Shown: positions 51,513 to 60,558 of the stretch, one piece after another | Position numbering within the stretch: the stretch's first letter is position 1 | How the letters are laid out: the number at the start of each line of letters is the position of its first letter | Origin: Nonomuraea pusilla | GTDB lineage: Bacteria; Actinomycetota; Actinomycetes; Streptosporangiales; Streptosporangiaceae | Assembly: GCF_900109355.1 (NCBI RefSeq) | Contig: NZ_FOBF01000003.1 | Location: forward strand, 372,001 to 436,000 | Length of the DNA: 64,000 bases | Reading direction: 5' to 3' | Translations under genes and position numbers: made by a program | Notes under the pieces: generated by a model | The model's database searches: none | Told to the model about the DNA's origin: nothing | The model's input: the letters and a program-made list of their open reading frames with translations, nothing else

Positions 51513-51590
51513 GCCCGGCTGCCGGGAGGCGGCGCGGCCACCGGGAAGCGGCCCGGCCACCGGGAAGCGGCCCGGCTACCGGGAGCCGGC
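51513..51590. repeat. 19-bp tandem repeats at the end of the monooxygenase gene
   Basis: About four copies of a 19-bp unit, close to CCGGCCACCGGGAAGCGGC, run from 51513 into the last codons and stop of the FAD monooxygenase gene. The stop (CTA on the plus strand) lies inside the last unit, so slippage may have set the C-terminus. Confidence 0.6.
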
Positions 51591-52757
51591 GCGGCGGGCG
51601 AGCCGGGACGCGACCCTGCCCACGGCGTTCGCCCCCGCCCGGTGGGCGAGGTAGAACAGCCGGGGCGGGACGTGCGGGAGCAGCCCCGAGCCGCGCAGGC
51701 TGAGCAGCCTGACCAGCTGCGGCATCGGGAGGTCCGCGTAGCGCGGCAGGTCCTCGTACCACCGGGCGCTGCGGCGGGCGGCCCGCTGGGCGGAGCGCAC
51801 CAGCACCCTGGCCTGCCGCTCGTAGCGCGCCAGGGCGGCCGGCAGCGGCAGCCCTTCGAGCAGCGCGGCGGCGAGGAGGGCGGCGTCGGTCAGCGCGAGA
51901 CCGGTGCCCGCCCCGATCGAGAAGTGCGTGGTGTGGGCCGCGTCCCCCATGAGCACGAGGTTGTCCCGGCTCCAGGTCGTGTTGGTGACCGTGCGGAAGT
52001 TCAGCCAGCGCGCGCCCCCGTGGCCGTCGCCCTGGGCGAGCAGCGAGTGCCCGTCCAGGAGGTCGGCGAAGATCTTCTCCAGCCGGGCCAGCGTGTCGCC
52101 CTCGTCCGCCCGGTCGAAGCCGAGCCCCTTCCAGGTCCGCGGCGCGCACTCCACGACGCAGGTGCTGCGGTCCGGGGCGTACGGGTAGCCGTAGCACCAG
52201 ATCCAGCCGTGGGCCGTCTCCTGGAAGGAGAAGACGAAGGCGTCGAAGGCCCTGGTGGCGCCGAGCCACAGGTACTTGTTGCCGCCGACCGCGACGTCGG
52301 TGCCGAAGTGGGCGGCGTGGCGCTCGCGCAGCCCGCTGTTGACGCCGTCGCAGGCGACGACGAGGTCGGCGTCCGCGAGTTCGTCCTCGCCGGCGACCTC
52401 CCGCTCGTGCTCGACGCGCACGCCGAGGCCGCGGGCCCGCCCGGCGAGGATGTCGAGCAGCCGGTGGCGGCCGATGCCGTACCCCTCCTCTCCGTAGTGC
52501 TCGCTCCTGCTCTCGTCGCCGCGGAAGTGGTCCCAGCGGTCCCAGCGCACCGAGCTGTCGAGGACGGCGCGCGCGGACTCCGGGTCGGTGGCGTGGAGGT
52601 TGCGCAGCAGGGCCTCGGAGTAGGTCACGCCCCAGCCGTACGTGGAGCCCGCGGGGTCGCGCTCGTGGACGGTGACGTCGTGGGAGGGGTCCACGCCTTT
52701 CATGAGGATGGAGAAGTACAGGCCGGCGGGTCCGCCGCCCACACAGGCGATCTTCAT
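51576..52757 (-). CDS. FAD-dependent monooxygenase
   Basis: A 393-residue flavoprotein of the aromatic hydroxylase type. The Rossmann motif CVGGGPAGLYFSILMK is at residues 5-20, the conserved GD motif is in LVLMGDAAHTTHFSIGAGTGLALTDA and a DG motif in LVVACDGVNSGLR. GVTYSEALLRNLH near residue 48 resembles the N-terminal parts of salicylyl- or anthraniloyl-CoA hydroxylases, so an aryl-CoA substrate is possible. ATG 52757 has no strong ribosome site. A 7-bp dyad (CATTCGC/GCGAATG) 30 bp upstream may be an operator. Confidence 0.85.
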   Translation of the reverse strand: MKIACVGGGPAGLYFSILMKGVDPSHDVTVHERDPAGSTYGWGVTYSEALLRNLHATDPESARAVLDSSVRWDRWDHFRGDESRSEHYGEEGYGIGRHRLLDILAGRARGLGVRVEHEREVAGEDELADADLVVACDGVNSGLRERHAAHFGTDVAVGGNKYLWLGATRAFDAFVFSFQETAHGWIWCYGYPYAPDRSTCVVECAPRTWKGLGFDRADEGDTLARLEKIFADLLDGHSLLAQGDGHGGARWLNFRTVTNTTWSRDNLVLMGDAAHTTHFSIGAGTGLALTDAALLAAALLEGLPLPAALARYERQARVLVRSAQRAARRSARWYEDLPRYADLPMPQLVRLLSLRGSGLLPHVPPRLFYLAHRAGANAVGRVASRLARRAGSR

Positions 52758-53115
52758 GCAAGCCCCCGATATAACAGTGAGTACTTCATTCGCCACGGAA
52801 AGTAGCGAATGCCGACATAGCTGCATATACCCGGGACAATCCGATGACACCTGGCGCGGCGCCGGCGGCTGGCAGGTGAGGACGACGCAGCCGTTCCCGC
52901 CGGCGCGGCGCACCGGCATGGTCACGCTCGTGGTTCGGCGGGGTTGAGGCGAGTCGCCCCTTCCCTGGCGTCCCGGGGTGCGAGGTGCGGGTTCGTCCGC
53001 CCGCCTGGCTACACTGCGGCTGCGAGAAGGCGCCGGCCCGGCTTCGGGCAGGGACCCCTGGTCACGTCCCTGCCGACGGCCGCGGGCGCGCGCAGGCGAC
53101 GAAAGGCACAGCACC
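52758..53115. other. Divergent intergenic region with a dyad
   Basis: 358 bp between the monooxygenase and GNAT genes. CATTCGC (52787-52793) and GCGAATG (52805-52811), spacer 11, form a likely operator near the monooxygenase start. AT-rich sequence CCCGATATAACAGTGAGTAC nearby may hold the promoter. The remainder is GC-rich with no credible ORF. Confidence 0.45.
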
Positions 53116-53805
53116 ATGGTCCATGGCGACACCGGCCCGCTCGACGACCCGGTGGGCGAGTCGCTCCGCGGCCACCACGCGCACCTGGCCCGGCGGCTCG
53201 GCCGGGCGGCCGGATACGTGCCGGGGGTCGCGACCTTCTCCACCGTGCCCGCCGACCCCGACCCTGCGGAGTGGGCCGACCTCGCGCGGCTGCTCGGCCC
53301 CGGCGAACTCGCCGATCTGTTCAGCTGCCCGGCCACCCCGCCCGCAGGCTGGGAGCCGGTCTTCTCGCTCGACGGCCTCCAGATGATCTTCCCCGCGGAC
53401 GGCCGGACCGAGCCCGAGCCGGGGATCGTCGAACTGGGCATCGACGACGTGCCCGACATGCTGGATCTCACCGGCCGGACCCGCCCTGGACCCTTCTGGC
53501 CGCGGACGCACGAACTCGGCGCCTATCTGGGCATCCGCGAGAACGGCGTCCTGGTCGCCATGGCGGGCGAACGGCTCCGTCCACCCGGATGGACCGAGAT
53601 CAGCGCCGTCTGCACCGCCCCAGAAGCACGCGGGCGAGGTCACGCCGCCCGCCTCGTACGCGCCCTGGTCACGCGCATCACGTCACGGAACGAGCGGCCG
53701 TTCCTCCACGTGGCCGGAGCCAACACCTCGGCGATCGCCCTCTACGAGCGGCTCGGCTTCGTGGTGCGCAAGCGTGTGACGTTCCGCGGCTTCAGGACGC
53801 CGTGA
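53116..53805 (+). CDS. GNAT-family N-acetyltransferase
   Basis: A 229-residue protein whose C-terminal half is a GNAT domain. Acetyl-CoA binding motif A is ISAVCTAPEARGRGHAARLVRAL (about residues 165-187), and motif B HVAGANTSAIALYERLGFVVRKRV. The N-terminal 90 residues are family-specific. Substrate unknown. ATG 53116 is preceded by GAAAGG at 9 bases. Confidence 0.9.
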   Translation: MVHGDTGPLDDPVGESLRGHHAHLARRLGRAAGYVPGVATFSTVPADPDPAEWADLARLLGPGELADLFSCPATPPAGWEPVFSLDGLQMIFPADGRTEPEPGIVELGIDDVPDMLDLTGRTRPGPFWPRTHELGAYLGIRENGVLVAMAGERLRPPGWTEISAVCTAPEARGRGHAARLVRALVTRITSRNERPFLHVAGANTSAIALYERLGFVVRKRVTFRGFRTP

Positions 53806-53822
53806 CGGACGGCCGCCGCCCG

Positions 53823-55058
53823 TCACAGGTCACGCACCGCCCGCCCCATCCTGGACAGCGCCTCGCGCAGGACGGCGGGTGACGTGGCGAAGTTGAGCCG
53901 CACGCAGCCGGCCCCGCCGGAGCCGAACACGTGCCCCGAGCTCAGGGCGACGCGGGCGCGGTCGAGGAACATCCTGGCCGGTCCCGCCAGGTCGCCGACC
54001 ACGCCGGGTTCGGAGCCGCGCCGGTCGTCGTCGTGCAGCCCGAGCCAGGCGCAGTCGATCCAGGCGAGGTAGGTGCCCTCGGGCGGGCGGTGGCGCGCCC
54101 GCGGCAGGTGTTCCGCGATCAGCCGGCCCAGGAGCGCGCGGTTCGCGTCGAGGCCGAGCAGCAGCTCGTCGAGCCAGGCCCCGCCCTCGCGGAACGCCGT
54201 GGTGTGGGCGATGACGCCCAGATGGCTGGGGCCGTGACCGACCTCCTCCGGCATGCGCCGGAGGTCGCCGGCGGAGTCGGCGCCCGCGACGACGAGGGCG
54301 GCCTTGAGGCCGGCGAGGTTCCAGGCCTTGGACGCGGAGGTCACCGCGAAGCCGTTCTCGGACCCCTCGACGCTGAGGAACGGCGTGAAGGCGGCTCCGG
54401 GCAGCACGAGGGGGCCGTGGATCTCGTCGGACACCACCCGCACGCCGTGCTCGCGGGCGAGCCGGGCGACCGCCTGCAACTCCTCCCGGGTGTGGACGAC
54501 ACCGGTCGGGTTGTGCGGGTTGCTCATGAGGAACGCCGCATGACGGCCCTGGCGGCGGGCCCGCACGAACGCCTCCTCCAGGGCGCCGAGGTCGATCCGC
54601 AGATCCGGGCCGAGCCTCGCCTCGACGATCGTCCTGGCGTCGTGCGTGACGAACGCGTAGAACGGCGGATAGACCGGCGAGCACACCACAACCGCGTCGC
54701 CCGGGTCGGTGATCAGGCGGAGGACCTCGACGATGCCCATCATGACGTCGGGCACGACGGCGGTGTGCTCGACGCGCACGCCGTCCCACCGCCATCGCGC
54801 ACGCGCGAAGCCCGCGAGGGCCTCGGCGTAGCCGGTGCCGTGCGGGTAGCCGGTGTCGCCGAGGTCGATCGCCGCGTGCAGCGCGTCGGCGACGGGCGGA
54901 GCCAGCGGCACGTCCATCTCCGCCACCCACAGCGGCAGCACGTCCTCGGGGTGGGCGCGCCACTTCATGCTCGTGCGCCGGCGCAGGCGGTCGAGCGGCA
55001 GCCGCACGAGGGGATCGGTCCGCCGGGTCTCCGGGTCTTCGGCGCCTGCTCTCTTCAT
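53823..55058 (-). CDS. patB: MalY/PatB-type aminotransferase (cystathionine beta-lyase-like)
   Basis: A 411-residue PLP enzyme of aminotransferase class [29 protein letters not shown] is typical of the MalY/PatB branch. The PLP lysine is in [13 protein letters not shown], and [11 protein letters not shown] and [10 protein letters not shown] are cofactor-site motifs. Members split cystathionine to homocysteine, pyruvate and ammonia. The start ATG 55058 follows GGGGTGATCGG. It is divergent from dsbA/ccdA with a 17-bp palindrome in the shared promoter. Confidence 0.9.
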   Translation of the reverse strand: MKRAGAEDPETRRTDPLVRLPLDRLRRRTSMKWRAHPEDVLPLWVAEMDVPLAPPVADALHAAIDLGDTGYPHGTGYAEALAGFARARWRWDGVRVEHTAVVPDVMMGIVEVLRLITDPGDAVVVCSPVYPPFYAFVTHDARTIVEARLGPDLRIDLGALEEAFVRARRQGRHAAFLMSNPHNPTGVVHTREELQAVARLAREHGVRVVSDEIHGPLVLPGAAFTPFLSVEGSENGFAVTSASKAWNLAGLKAALVVAGADSAGDLRRMPEEVGHGPSHLGVIAHTTAFREGGAWLDELLLGLDANRALLGRLIAEHLPRARHRPPEGTYLAWIDCAWLGLHDDDRRGSEPGVVGDLAGPARMFLDRARVALSSGHVFGSGGAGCVRLNFATSPAVLREALSRMGRAVRDL

Positions 55059-55119
55059 CCGATCACCCCACGGTCCCGTGCCACGTCCTCTCCGCTCGAA
55101 CGTACCCCGGCGGGTGCAT

Positions 55120-55136
55120 GGATACAACATGTATCC
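55120..55136. promoter_or_regulatory. 17-bp perfect palindrome, candidate GntR operator
   Basis: GGATACA-ACA-TGTATCC lies between the divergent patB and dsbA genes, 8 bp before the dsbA GTG. A gntR gene is the third gene downstream of it, and half-sites of this TGTATCC form suit GntR/FadR-type regulators. It also overlaps the -10 TATCCT, so binding would block dsbA transcription. Confidence 0.55.
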
Positions 55137-55144
55137 TAGGCCGC

Positions 55145-55903
55145 GTGACCGACATCCCCTCATCACCGTCCACGCAGGTCCTCGAGCAGCGGCTGCGCAC
55201 GGCCCGGATCGTGAACGTCGTGCTGGCCGTCGTCGCCGTGTTCCTTCTCATCGTGGTGCTCGCGAGGCCCACCGGCGGCGGAGCGGGCGGGGCCCGCCCG
55301 GCCGCCGCGCCGAACACCGCGACACCGGGCCCGGAGGCCACCCCGACGTCGGTCGCGCTGCGGGACCCGGACGACCCGCTCGCCATCGGGCCCGTCGACG
55401 CCCCGGTGGTGCTGGTGGAGTGGGCGGACCTGCGGTGCCCGTACTGCGCGCTGTTCACCAACCGCACGATGCCGGCACTGCTGAAGGAGTACGTCGACAC
55501 GGGCCGGGTGCGGTACGAGTTCCGCGACGTGTCGTTCTTCGGCGAGCAGTCCACGAACGCCGCCGTGGCGGTCAGGGCGGCGGCCGAGCAGGGCCGCTTC
55601 CGCGAGTACCTGGCCGCCGCGTACGCGGCGGCGCCGGAGAAGGGCCACCCCGACCTGCCGCGCAAGAAGCTGATCGGGTTCGCGCGCACGGCGGGCGTCC
55701 CGGACCTCGCGCGGTTCGAACGCGACCTGGACCGCGCGGACCTGCGGAAGGCGGTCGAGCAGAGCACCCGCGACGCGCAGTCGCTCGGGATCACCAGCGT
55801 CCCGTTCTTCGTCGCCGGCGACCGCGCCGTGCCCGGCGCCCAGCCCGTCGAGGTGTTCCGGCAGTTGCTGGACGACCGGCTCGCGGCTGCCGGGACCCGA
55901 TGA
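55145..55903 (+). CDS. Membrane-anchored DsbA-family thiol oxidoreductase
   Basis: A 252-residue protein with one N-terminal helix ([19 protein letters not shown], about residues 23-41) and an extracytoplasmic thioredoxin-like DsbA domain. The active site is CPYC in [14 protein letters not shown] (about residue 97), and the cis-Pro loop is in [11 protein letters not shown]. It would form or rearrange disulfides in exported proteins. The start GTG 55145 lies 8 bp after a TATCCT -10, so it may be leaderless. Its stop overlaps the ccdA start (ATGA). Confidence 0.9.
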   Translation: MTDIPSSPSTQVLEQRLRTARIVNVVLAVVAVFLLIVVLARPTGGGAGGARPAAAPNTATPGPEATPTSVALRDPDDPLAIGPVDAPVVLVEWADLRCPYCALFTNRTMPALLKEYVDTGRVRYEFRDVSFFGEQSTNAAVAVRAAAEQGRFREYLAAAYAAAPEKGHPDLPRKKLIGFARTAGVPDLARFERDLDRADLRKAVEQSTRDAQSLGITSVPFFVAGDRAVPGAQPVEVFRQLLDDRLAAAGTR

Positions 55904-56730
55904 ACGTCAGCCTCGCCGGAGCGCTCGTCGGCGGCGTCCTGACCCTGCTGAGCCCCTGCTCGGTCATGCTGCTGCCGTCGTTCTTCGCCTACGCCTTCAC
56001 CGCCCCCGGCAGGCTGGTCGCCCGCACCGGGGTGTTCTACCTGGGGTTGCTCACGACGCTCGTGCCCCTCGGCGTGCTCGCCGGCAGCCTGGGGGCGGTC
56101 ATCAGCGAGCACCGGGTCACGCTGGTCACCGTCGCGGCCGGCGTGGTCGTCGCGCTCGGCGTCGTCCAGCTGTCCGGCGTCCCGCTGCCGGCCCTCGGCC
56201 GCCTCTCCAACGCCGAGGGCACCTCGACCGCGTCGGTCTTCCTCCTCGGCACCGTCTACGGCCTCGCCGGCGTGTGCGCGGGACCGGTCCTGGGGTCGGT
56301 GCTGGCGCTGGCCGCCCTCGGCGGCGAGCCGCTCCACGGCGGGATCGTGCTGGCCGTGTTCGCCTTCGGCATGACCGTCCCGCTGTTCGTCCTCGCGATC
56401 GCCTGGTCCAGGGCGCCCTGGGTGCGCCGGCTCGTACGGCCGCGGGAGCTCCGCCTCGGCCGCTGGCGCAACACCTGGACCCAGGTCGCCGGCGGCCTGC
56501 TCGGGATCGGCGTCGGCGTGCTCCTCATCGTCACCGAGGGCACCACCTCGCTGGGCGGCGTCCTCGGGGTCTCCCAGCAGTTCGCCGTCGAGAGCTGGGC
56601 GCTCGGCGGCACCGCGGACATCCCCGACGCGCTCGTCGTGCTCGCGGCCGGGCTCGCCCTGGCGGCGGCCTGGCTGGCGCACCGGCGCCGGGCCCGCCGG
56701 CGGTCGCACGGCGAACGCGGCGGAGAATAG
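55900..56730 (+). CDS. ccdA: CcdA-family thiol-disulfide transporter
   Basis: A 276-residue membrane protein of the CcdA/DsbD-beta family with six or more helices. The redox Cys pair is in LTLLSPCSVMLLPSF (helix 1, about residue 20) and GLAGVCAGPVLGS (helix 4, about residue 126). It passes electrons from cytosolic thioredoxin to outer proteins, here presumably the DsbA-like partner with which it is translationally coupled. A C-terminal basic tail follows the last helix. Confidence 0.9.
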   Translation: MNVSLAGALVGGVLTLLSPCSVMLLPSFFAYAFTAPGRLVARTGVFYLGLLTTLVPLGVLAGSLGAVISEHRVTLVTVAAGVVVALGVVQLSGVPLPALGRLSNAEGTSTASVFLLGTVYGLAGVCAGPVLGSVLALAALGGEPLHGGIVLAVFAFGMTVPLFVLAIAWSRAPWVRRLVRPRELRLGRWRNTWTQVAGGLLGIGVGVLLIVTEGTTSLGGVLGVSQQFAVESWALGGTADIPDALVVLAAGLALAAAWLAHRRRARRRSHGERGGE

Positions 56731-56790
56731 CCGCGACATCGAGGCCTGCCGGCGCCCGCCGAGGGGGCCGATACCGACAAGATTGGTTCC

Positions 56791-57450
56791 ATGTCGACAA
56801 GCGAGAGCGCCGCCGACCGGGCCTACGCGGCCATCCGCGCCGGCATACTCAACGGAACGCACAAACCCGACACGATGCTCAGTGAAGCGGCCCTGGCCAT
56901 CGACATCGGGGTCAGCCGCACCCCCGTCCGCGCCGCCCTGGTCCGCCTCCAGGACGAGGGCTGGATCACCGTCTACCCCAAGCGCGGCGCCCTCGTCCGC
57001 GGGATGAGCGACAAGGTCACCGCCGACCTCGCCGACGCCCGCCTCATCCTGGAGTCGACGGCCGTGCAGCGCGCCGCGCCGGAGACCAGGCGCGCTCTCG
57101 CGGCGCGGCTCGAACAGGACGTCGAAGCGCAGAGGCAGGCGCTCGCGGGCAGGGACCTGCGCCACTTCATCGAGCTGACCATCGCCTTCCACCGCTCCTT
57201 CGTGGAGTCGGGCGGCAACCTCGTGCTGCTCGAACTGAACGACCGGCTCGCCGATCGGCAGCGCTTCCTGCTGTTCAGCTACGGCGGCACCCTCCTCGCC
57301 CGCTGCGACGCGATCATCGCCGAGCACGAGGACCTCATCGAACGCCTCCGCGCCGACGACCCCCAGGGGTTCGCCGAGACCCTGCGCTCGCACCTGTCGG
57401 ACACCTACGGCTCGGAGCTGCGCCGCCTCTGCCCCGACCCGCCCCGCTGA
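56791..57450 (+). CDS. GntR-family regulator with FCD domain
   Basis: A 219-residue FadR/VanR-type regulator. The winged helix is AYAAIRAGILNGTHKPDTMLSEAALAIDIGVSRTPVRAALVRLQDEGWI (residues 11-59). The FCD ligand domain has DARLILESTAVQRAA, ITIAFHRSFVESGGN-like and IAEHEDLIERLRADD with the usual metal-binding His and Asp. It follows ccdA after 60 bp on the same strand and is the obvious candidate to bind the palindrome at 55120. The ligand is unknown. Confidence 0.9.
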   Translation: MSTSESAADRAYAAIRAGILNGTHKPDTMLSEAALAIDIGVSRTPVRAALVRLQDEGWITVYPKRGALVRGMSDKVTADLADARLILESTAVQRAAPETRRALAARLEQDVEAQRQALAGRDLRHFIELTIAFHRSFVESGGNLVLLELNDRLADRQRFLLFSYGGTLLARCDAIIAEHEDLIERLRADDPQGFAETLRSHLSDTYGSELRRLCPDPPR

Positions 57451-57569
57451 CCGCCGGAACCCGCGCCGGACGCGCCGGGCGCGGCGCGGAAGGAGCTCTG
57501 GGCAGTGGCCGCGGCCGCTTCTACGCTTCGCCCGTGCCGGACCTCGCCTCGTGACCCGGCCCGGACGGC

Positions 57570-58589
57570 TCAGCCCGGCCCGTCCTCCCGTGTCGTGGCC
57601 CTGGCCCTGCTGGGCTGGACGCGCATGGGCTCGCCGGGCATCTTCGGGTAGTTCGGCGGGTACGGCAGGTCGCCGCGGTCGTCCTCGGCGTACAGCCCCA
57701 GGAGGGGCTCGATCGAGTGGGCCACGTCGTCGATGGCGGCGTGGACGTCGCCGAGGCGGGCGAAGCGGGCGGGCACCGTGCGGATGTCGAAGTCGCGCGG
57801 GTCGGCGTCCTTCAGCTCGTCCCAGGTGAGCGGGGTGGAGACGGGGGCGTGCGGCCGGGCCCGGACGGAGTAGGCGCTCACCACGGTGCGGTCGCGGGCG
57901 TTCTGGTTGAAGTCGATGAACACGCGCCGCCCGCGCTCCTCCTTCCACCAGGCGGTGGTGACGAGGCTCGGGTCGCGGGCCTCGACGGCCCTGGCGAGGG
58001 CGATGCCGGCGTGGCGCACCTGGATGAAGTCCCAGCGGGGCTCGATGCGGACGGCGATGTGGACGCCGCGGTTGCCGGACGTCTTGACGAAGCCGGTCAG
58101 GCCCAGCTCGCCGAGCACCTCGCGGGTGAGGAAGGCGGCCTGGCGGGCGGCGTCGAAGCCGATGCCGGGCTGCGGGTCGAGGTCGACGCGCAGCTCGTCG
58201 GGGTGCTCGACGTCGCCCGCCCGCACCTGCCAGGGGTGGAAGTCGATGGTGCCGAGGTTGGCGCAGTAGGCGATGGCGGCGACCTCGGTGACGCGCAGTG
58301 ACTGCGCGGTGCGCCCGCTGGGGAAGGTGACGGTGACGGCCTGCAGCCAGTCGGGGTGCCGCGGCGGCATGCGTTTCTGGTAGATCGCCTCGGTCTGGAC
58401 GCCGTCGGGATGGCGCTTGAGATTGGTGGGCCGGTCTCTGAGCGCCCGCAGGGCGCCCTCGCCGACGCTGACGTAGTACTCGACCAGCTCACGCTTGGTG
58501 GCGCCGATCTCAGGGAAATAGACCTTGCCGGGGTTGGTGACCTTGACGGTCCGCTCCCCCACCTCAAGCTCGATGTACGGCGATGCCAT
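57570..58589 (-). CDS. LigD-type DNA polymerase (archaeo-eukaryotic primase fold)
   Basis: A 339-residue stand-alone polymerase domain of LigD. Metal ligands are in LRVDLDPQPG (DxD, about residue 136) and the nucleotide-binding His in NRGVHIAVRI; FIDFNQNARDRTVVSAYSVRARPHAPVSTPL is the C-terminal hallmark. Such proteins fill or prime ends during non-homologous end joining and short-patch repair with a separate ligase; LigC is at 42960. Ku is not in the window. ATG 58589 fits MASPYIELEVG. Confidence 0.92.
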   Translation of the reverse strand: MASPYIELEVGERTVKVTNPGKVYFPEIGATKRELVEYYVSVGEGALRALRDRPTNLKRHPDGVQTEAIYQKRMPPRHPDWLQAVTVTFPSGRTAQSLRVTEVAAIAYCANLGTIDFHPWQVRAGDVEHPDELRVDLDPQPGIGFDAARQAAFLTREVLGELGLTGFVKTSGNRGVHIAVRIEPRWDFIQVRHAGIALARAVEARDPSLVTTAWWKEERGRRVFIDFNQNARDRTVVSAYSVRARPHAPVSTPLTWDELKDADPRDFDIRTVPARFARLGDVHAAIDDVAHSIEPLLGLYAEDDRGDLPYPPNYPKMPGEPMRVQPSRARATTREDGPG

Positions 58590-58912
58590 GCACTGAACCT
58601 ACCCGGCCCGACCCACAGAATCGGGGGGCCCGCCCCGGAGCCTCCGCGGTGGCGGGACCGGGCGCTCGACAGGGCGGGCCGCAGACCACTCGCGGGCCGC
58701 TCCGGGCGCTGGCGCGCCGCCCGGGCGGCCGTGCGATCGCCATCGGCGCCAGCACGGGCGTGGGCTGTGCCGCTCCGGCGATCCGGCCGAGTGATCACCC
58801 CTTGTGCAGGAGGCGTTGACAACCCCCTTGCTGACAAAGACGCGAATTCTCCCCAGAAAGGATGCTTCCCCCGACGGAGATCTCTTTTTGCCGCATCTCG
58901 TACGCTGGATGC
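58590..58912. other. Divergent intergenic region before msrB
   Basis: 323 bp without an ORF. TTGACA at 58816-58821 and TACGCT at 58900-58905, 7 bp before the msrB ATG, are visible promoter elements but too far apart to pair. The left 200 bp are very GC-rich. Confidence 0.4.
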
Positions 58913-59314
58913 ATGGACAAGGTCGTCAAGAGTGAGGCCGAGTGGCGCGCCGAGCTGTCGCCCGAGGAGTACCACGTGCTCAGGGAGGCCGGCACCGAGC
59001 GCCCCTTCACCGGTGAGTACGTCGACACCAAGACCGAGGGCGTGTACTCGTGCCGCGCCTGCGGCGCCGAGCTGTTCCGCTCGGACGCGAAGTTCGAGTC
59101 GCACTGCGGGTGGCCGAGCTTCTTCGAGCCGTCGGGCACCGACACGGTGCGGCTGCTGGAGGACCGCGGCCACGGCATGGTGCGCACCGAGGTGCGCTGC
59201 GCCCGCTGCGACTCTCACCTGGGTCACGTCTTCCACGGCGAGGGCTACCCCACGCCGACCGACGACCGCTACTGCATCAACTCGGTCTCGCTCCGCCTCG
59301 AACCCAAGGCGTGA
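58913..59314 (+). CDS. msrB: Peptide-methionine (R)-S-oxide reductase MsrB
   Basis: A 133-residue MsrB. Zinc is held by CRACG and CARCD pairs (about residues 46 and 95), and the catalytic cysteine is in DDRYCINSVSL. HCGWPSFFEP and HLGHVFHGEG complete the site. It reduces methionine-R-sulfoxide in oxidised proteins in the cytosol. TACGCT 7 bp before the ATG suggests a leaderless message. The msrB/hemQ/hemY/hemE neighbourhood is also seen in Mycobacterium. Confidence 0.95.
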   Translation: MDKVVKSEAEWRAELSPEEYHVLREAGTERPFTGEYVDTKTEGVYSCRACGAELFRSDAKFESHCGWPSFFEPSGTDTVRLLEDRGHGMVRTEVRCARCDSHLGHVFHGEGYPTPTDDRYCINSVSLRLEPKA

Positions 59315-59364
59315 TCACCTGGCCACGGCGCGTACCGATCGTCACCCTCGGGTAGAAGTCTCCC

Positions 59365-59472
59365 GTGCTCCGCGTCCATCTCCGCCACCGGTGGGTGACG
59401 GTCGAGACCATCGGCCGCGTCGTCACGCAGCGGTGCGAGGTGTGCGGGAAGACCCGGGTGCGGGTGCGCTGA
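59365..59472 (+). CDS. Small CxxC protein (35 aa)
   Basis: GTG at 59365 opens 35 codons: MLRVHLRHRWVTVET, then RCEVCGKTRVRVR at the end. A single CxxC with basic flanks suggests a minimal zinc-binding or nucleic-acid-binding peptide. TAGAAG about 8 bp before it could be a -10 for a leaderless message. Its stop is 3 bp before the convergent gene's stop. Coding is plausible but unproven. Confidence 0.45.
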   Translation: MLRVHLRHRWVTVETIGRVVTQRCEVCGKTRVRVR

Positions 59473-59475
59473 GCT

Positions 59476-60429
59476 TCAGCGGGGGGCCGGGTAGGTGATG
59501 CGGCAGCTCCGGTCGGAGGGGCCGAGGATGTTGGCGAGCACGGGGTTGCCGTTCTCCCCGAACTCGGCCTGGACGAACACGACCGGCGTCCTGGTGCCGA
59601 TCTCCTTGAGGTACTGCAGGCCGCGCTTGCACAGCGTGATGGCGTGCCGGGAGTTGCCCGCGGACTCCGGTAAGTTCGTGTAGATGCGCAGATATCCGCC
59701 TATGGTGCGGATGTCCTTGAGGCGCTTCATCGCCTTGTCGTCCGGCCCCCAGTGCGCGCGGAAGTACTCCGCCGCCCGCTGGTCGGTGTGGCGGGAGAAC
59801 CGGTCGGCCTTGAAGTCGGAGTCGTCGAGGTCGTCGGGGCCCGCCACCGTCGCCGAGGGGCCGCCCGTCGCCCCCACGCCCGGGGACAGGCCCGTGTCGG
59901 CCTTGCCCTCCAGGACCTGCGGCGGCGCGTCCTGCTCGCCGCCCTCGCTCCCTGCGCCGGGCGTGGCGCGGCCCTTCGCTGGACGTCCGCCCTGGCCGCC
60001 GTCGCGGGAACCGCCGTCGCGAGCCGCCCCGTCACCCGGGCCGCCGTCACCCCGGCCGCCGTCACGCGAGCCTCCTCCGGCGACGTCCTTCTTGGGGGAC
60101 GCGGAGGGACCTGCCTCGCTGGTGGCGGGACTCGTCCGGCCGCGCCCGGCCCCGCCCTGGCCCGACGCGCCGTACGGGGTGTCGGCGGGAGCGGGCGAGA
60201 CGCCGGAGGCCGCGAGCGCCCGGGGCAGCGGGCCGGTGAACGAACCGCCCAGCGTGCCGTTCGCGGTGAGCGCGAGGACGCCGCCCGCGAGCGCGACCGC
60301 GCCCGCCGACGCCCCTGCCAGCCACAGCCCCCTGCCCGACCGGCGCCCGGTGCGCGCCTGTGCCTGCGCCGCGTGACGGCCCGGGGCGCGCCTCCGGCGG
60401 CCGGACCTCCCCGACGACTGCTGCTCCAC
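59476..60429 (-). CDS. Membrane-anchored protein with disordered linker, function unknown
   Basis: A 317-residue protein. A basic N-terminus is followed by one hydrophobic helix (GLWLAGASAGAVALAGGVLALTA, about residues 34-56), a Gly/Asp/Arg-rich linker of about 110 residues with GDGG-type repeats, and a C-terminal globular domain of about 110 residues (KADRFSRHTDQRAAEYFRAHWG, IYTNLPESAGNSRHAITLCKRG, CRITYPAPR). The last domain is common in Streptosporangiaceae proteins of unknown role. GTG 60429 is preceded by GGAGGGG; a start at 60492 is possible. Confidence 0.72.
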   Translation of the reverse strand: MEQQSSGRSGRRRRAPGRHAAQAQARTGRRSGRGLWLAGASAGAVALAGGVLALTANGTLGGSFTGPLPRALAASGVSPAPADTPYGASGQGGAGRGRTSPATSEAGPSASPKKDVAGGGSRDGGRGDGGPGDGAARDGGSRDGGQGGRPAKGRATPGAGSEGGEQDAPPQVLEGKADTGLSPGVGATGGPSATVAGPDDLDDSDFKADRFSRHTDQRAAEYFRAHWGPDDKAMKRLKDIRTIGGYLRIYTNLPESAGNSRHAITLCKRGLQYLKEIGTRTPVVFVQAEFGENGNPVLANILGPSDRSCRITYPAPR

Positions 60430-60558
60430 TGCCCCTCCATGGAACGCGACGCCCCACGCCACGCGGGCAGGGGCTTTCCCTGATTGTGACAAACGGGGTA
60501 GATCACGTCAGGGAGATCGGAAAGTTGGGCCCCCGCCGCCACGGCGAGCGGGCCCGCG

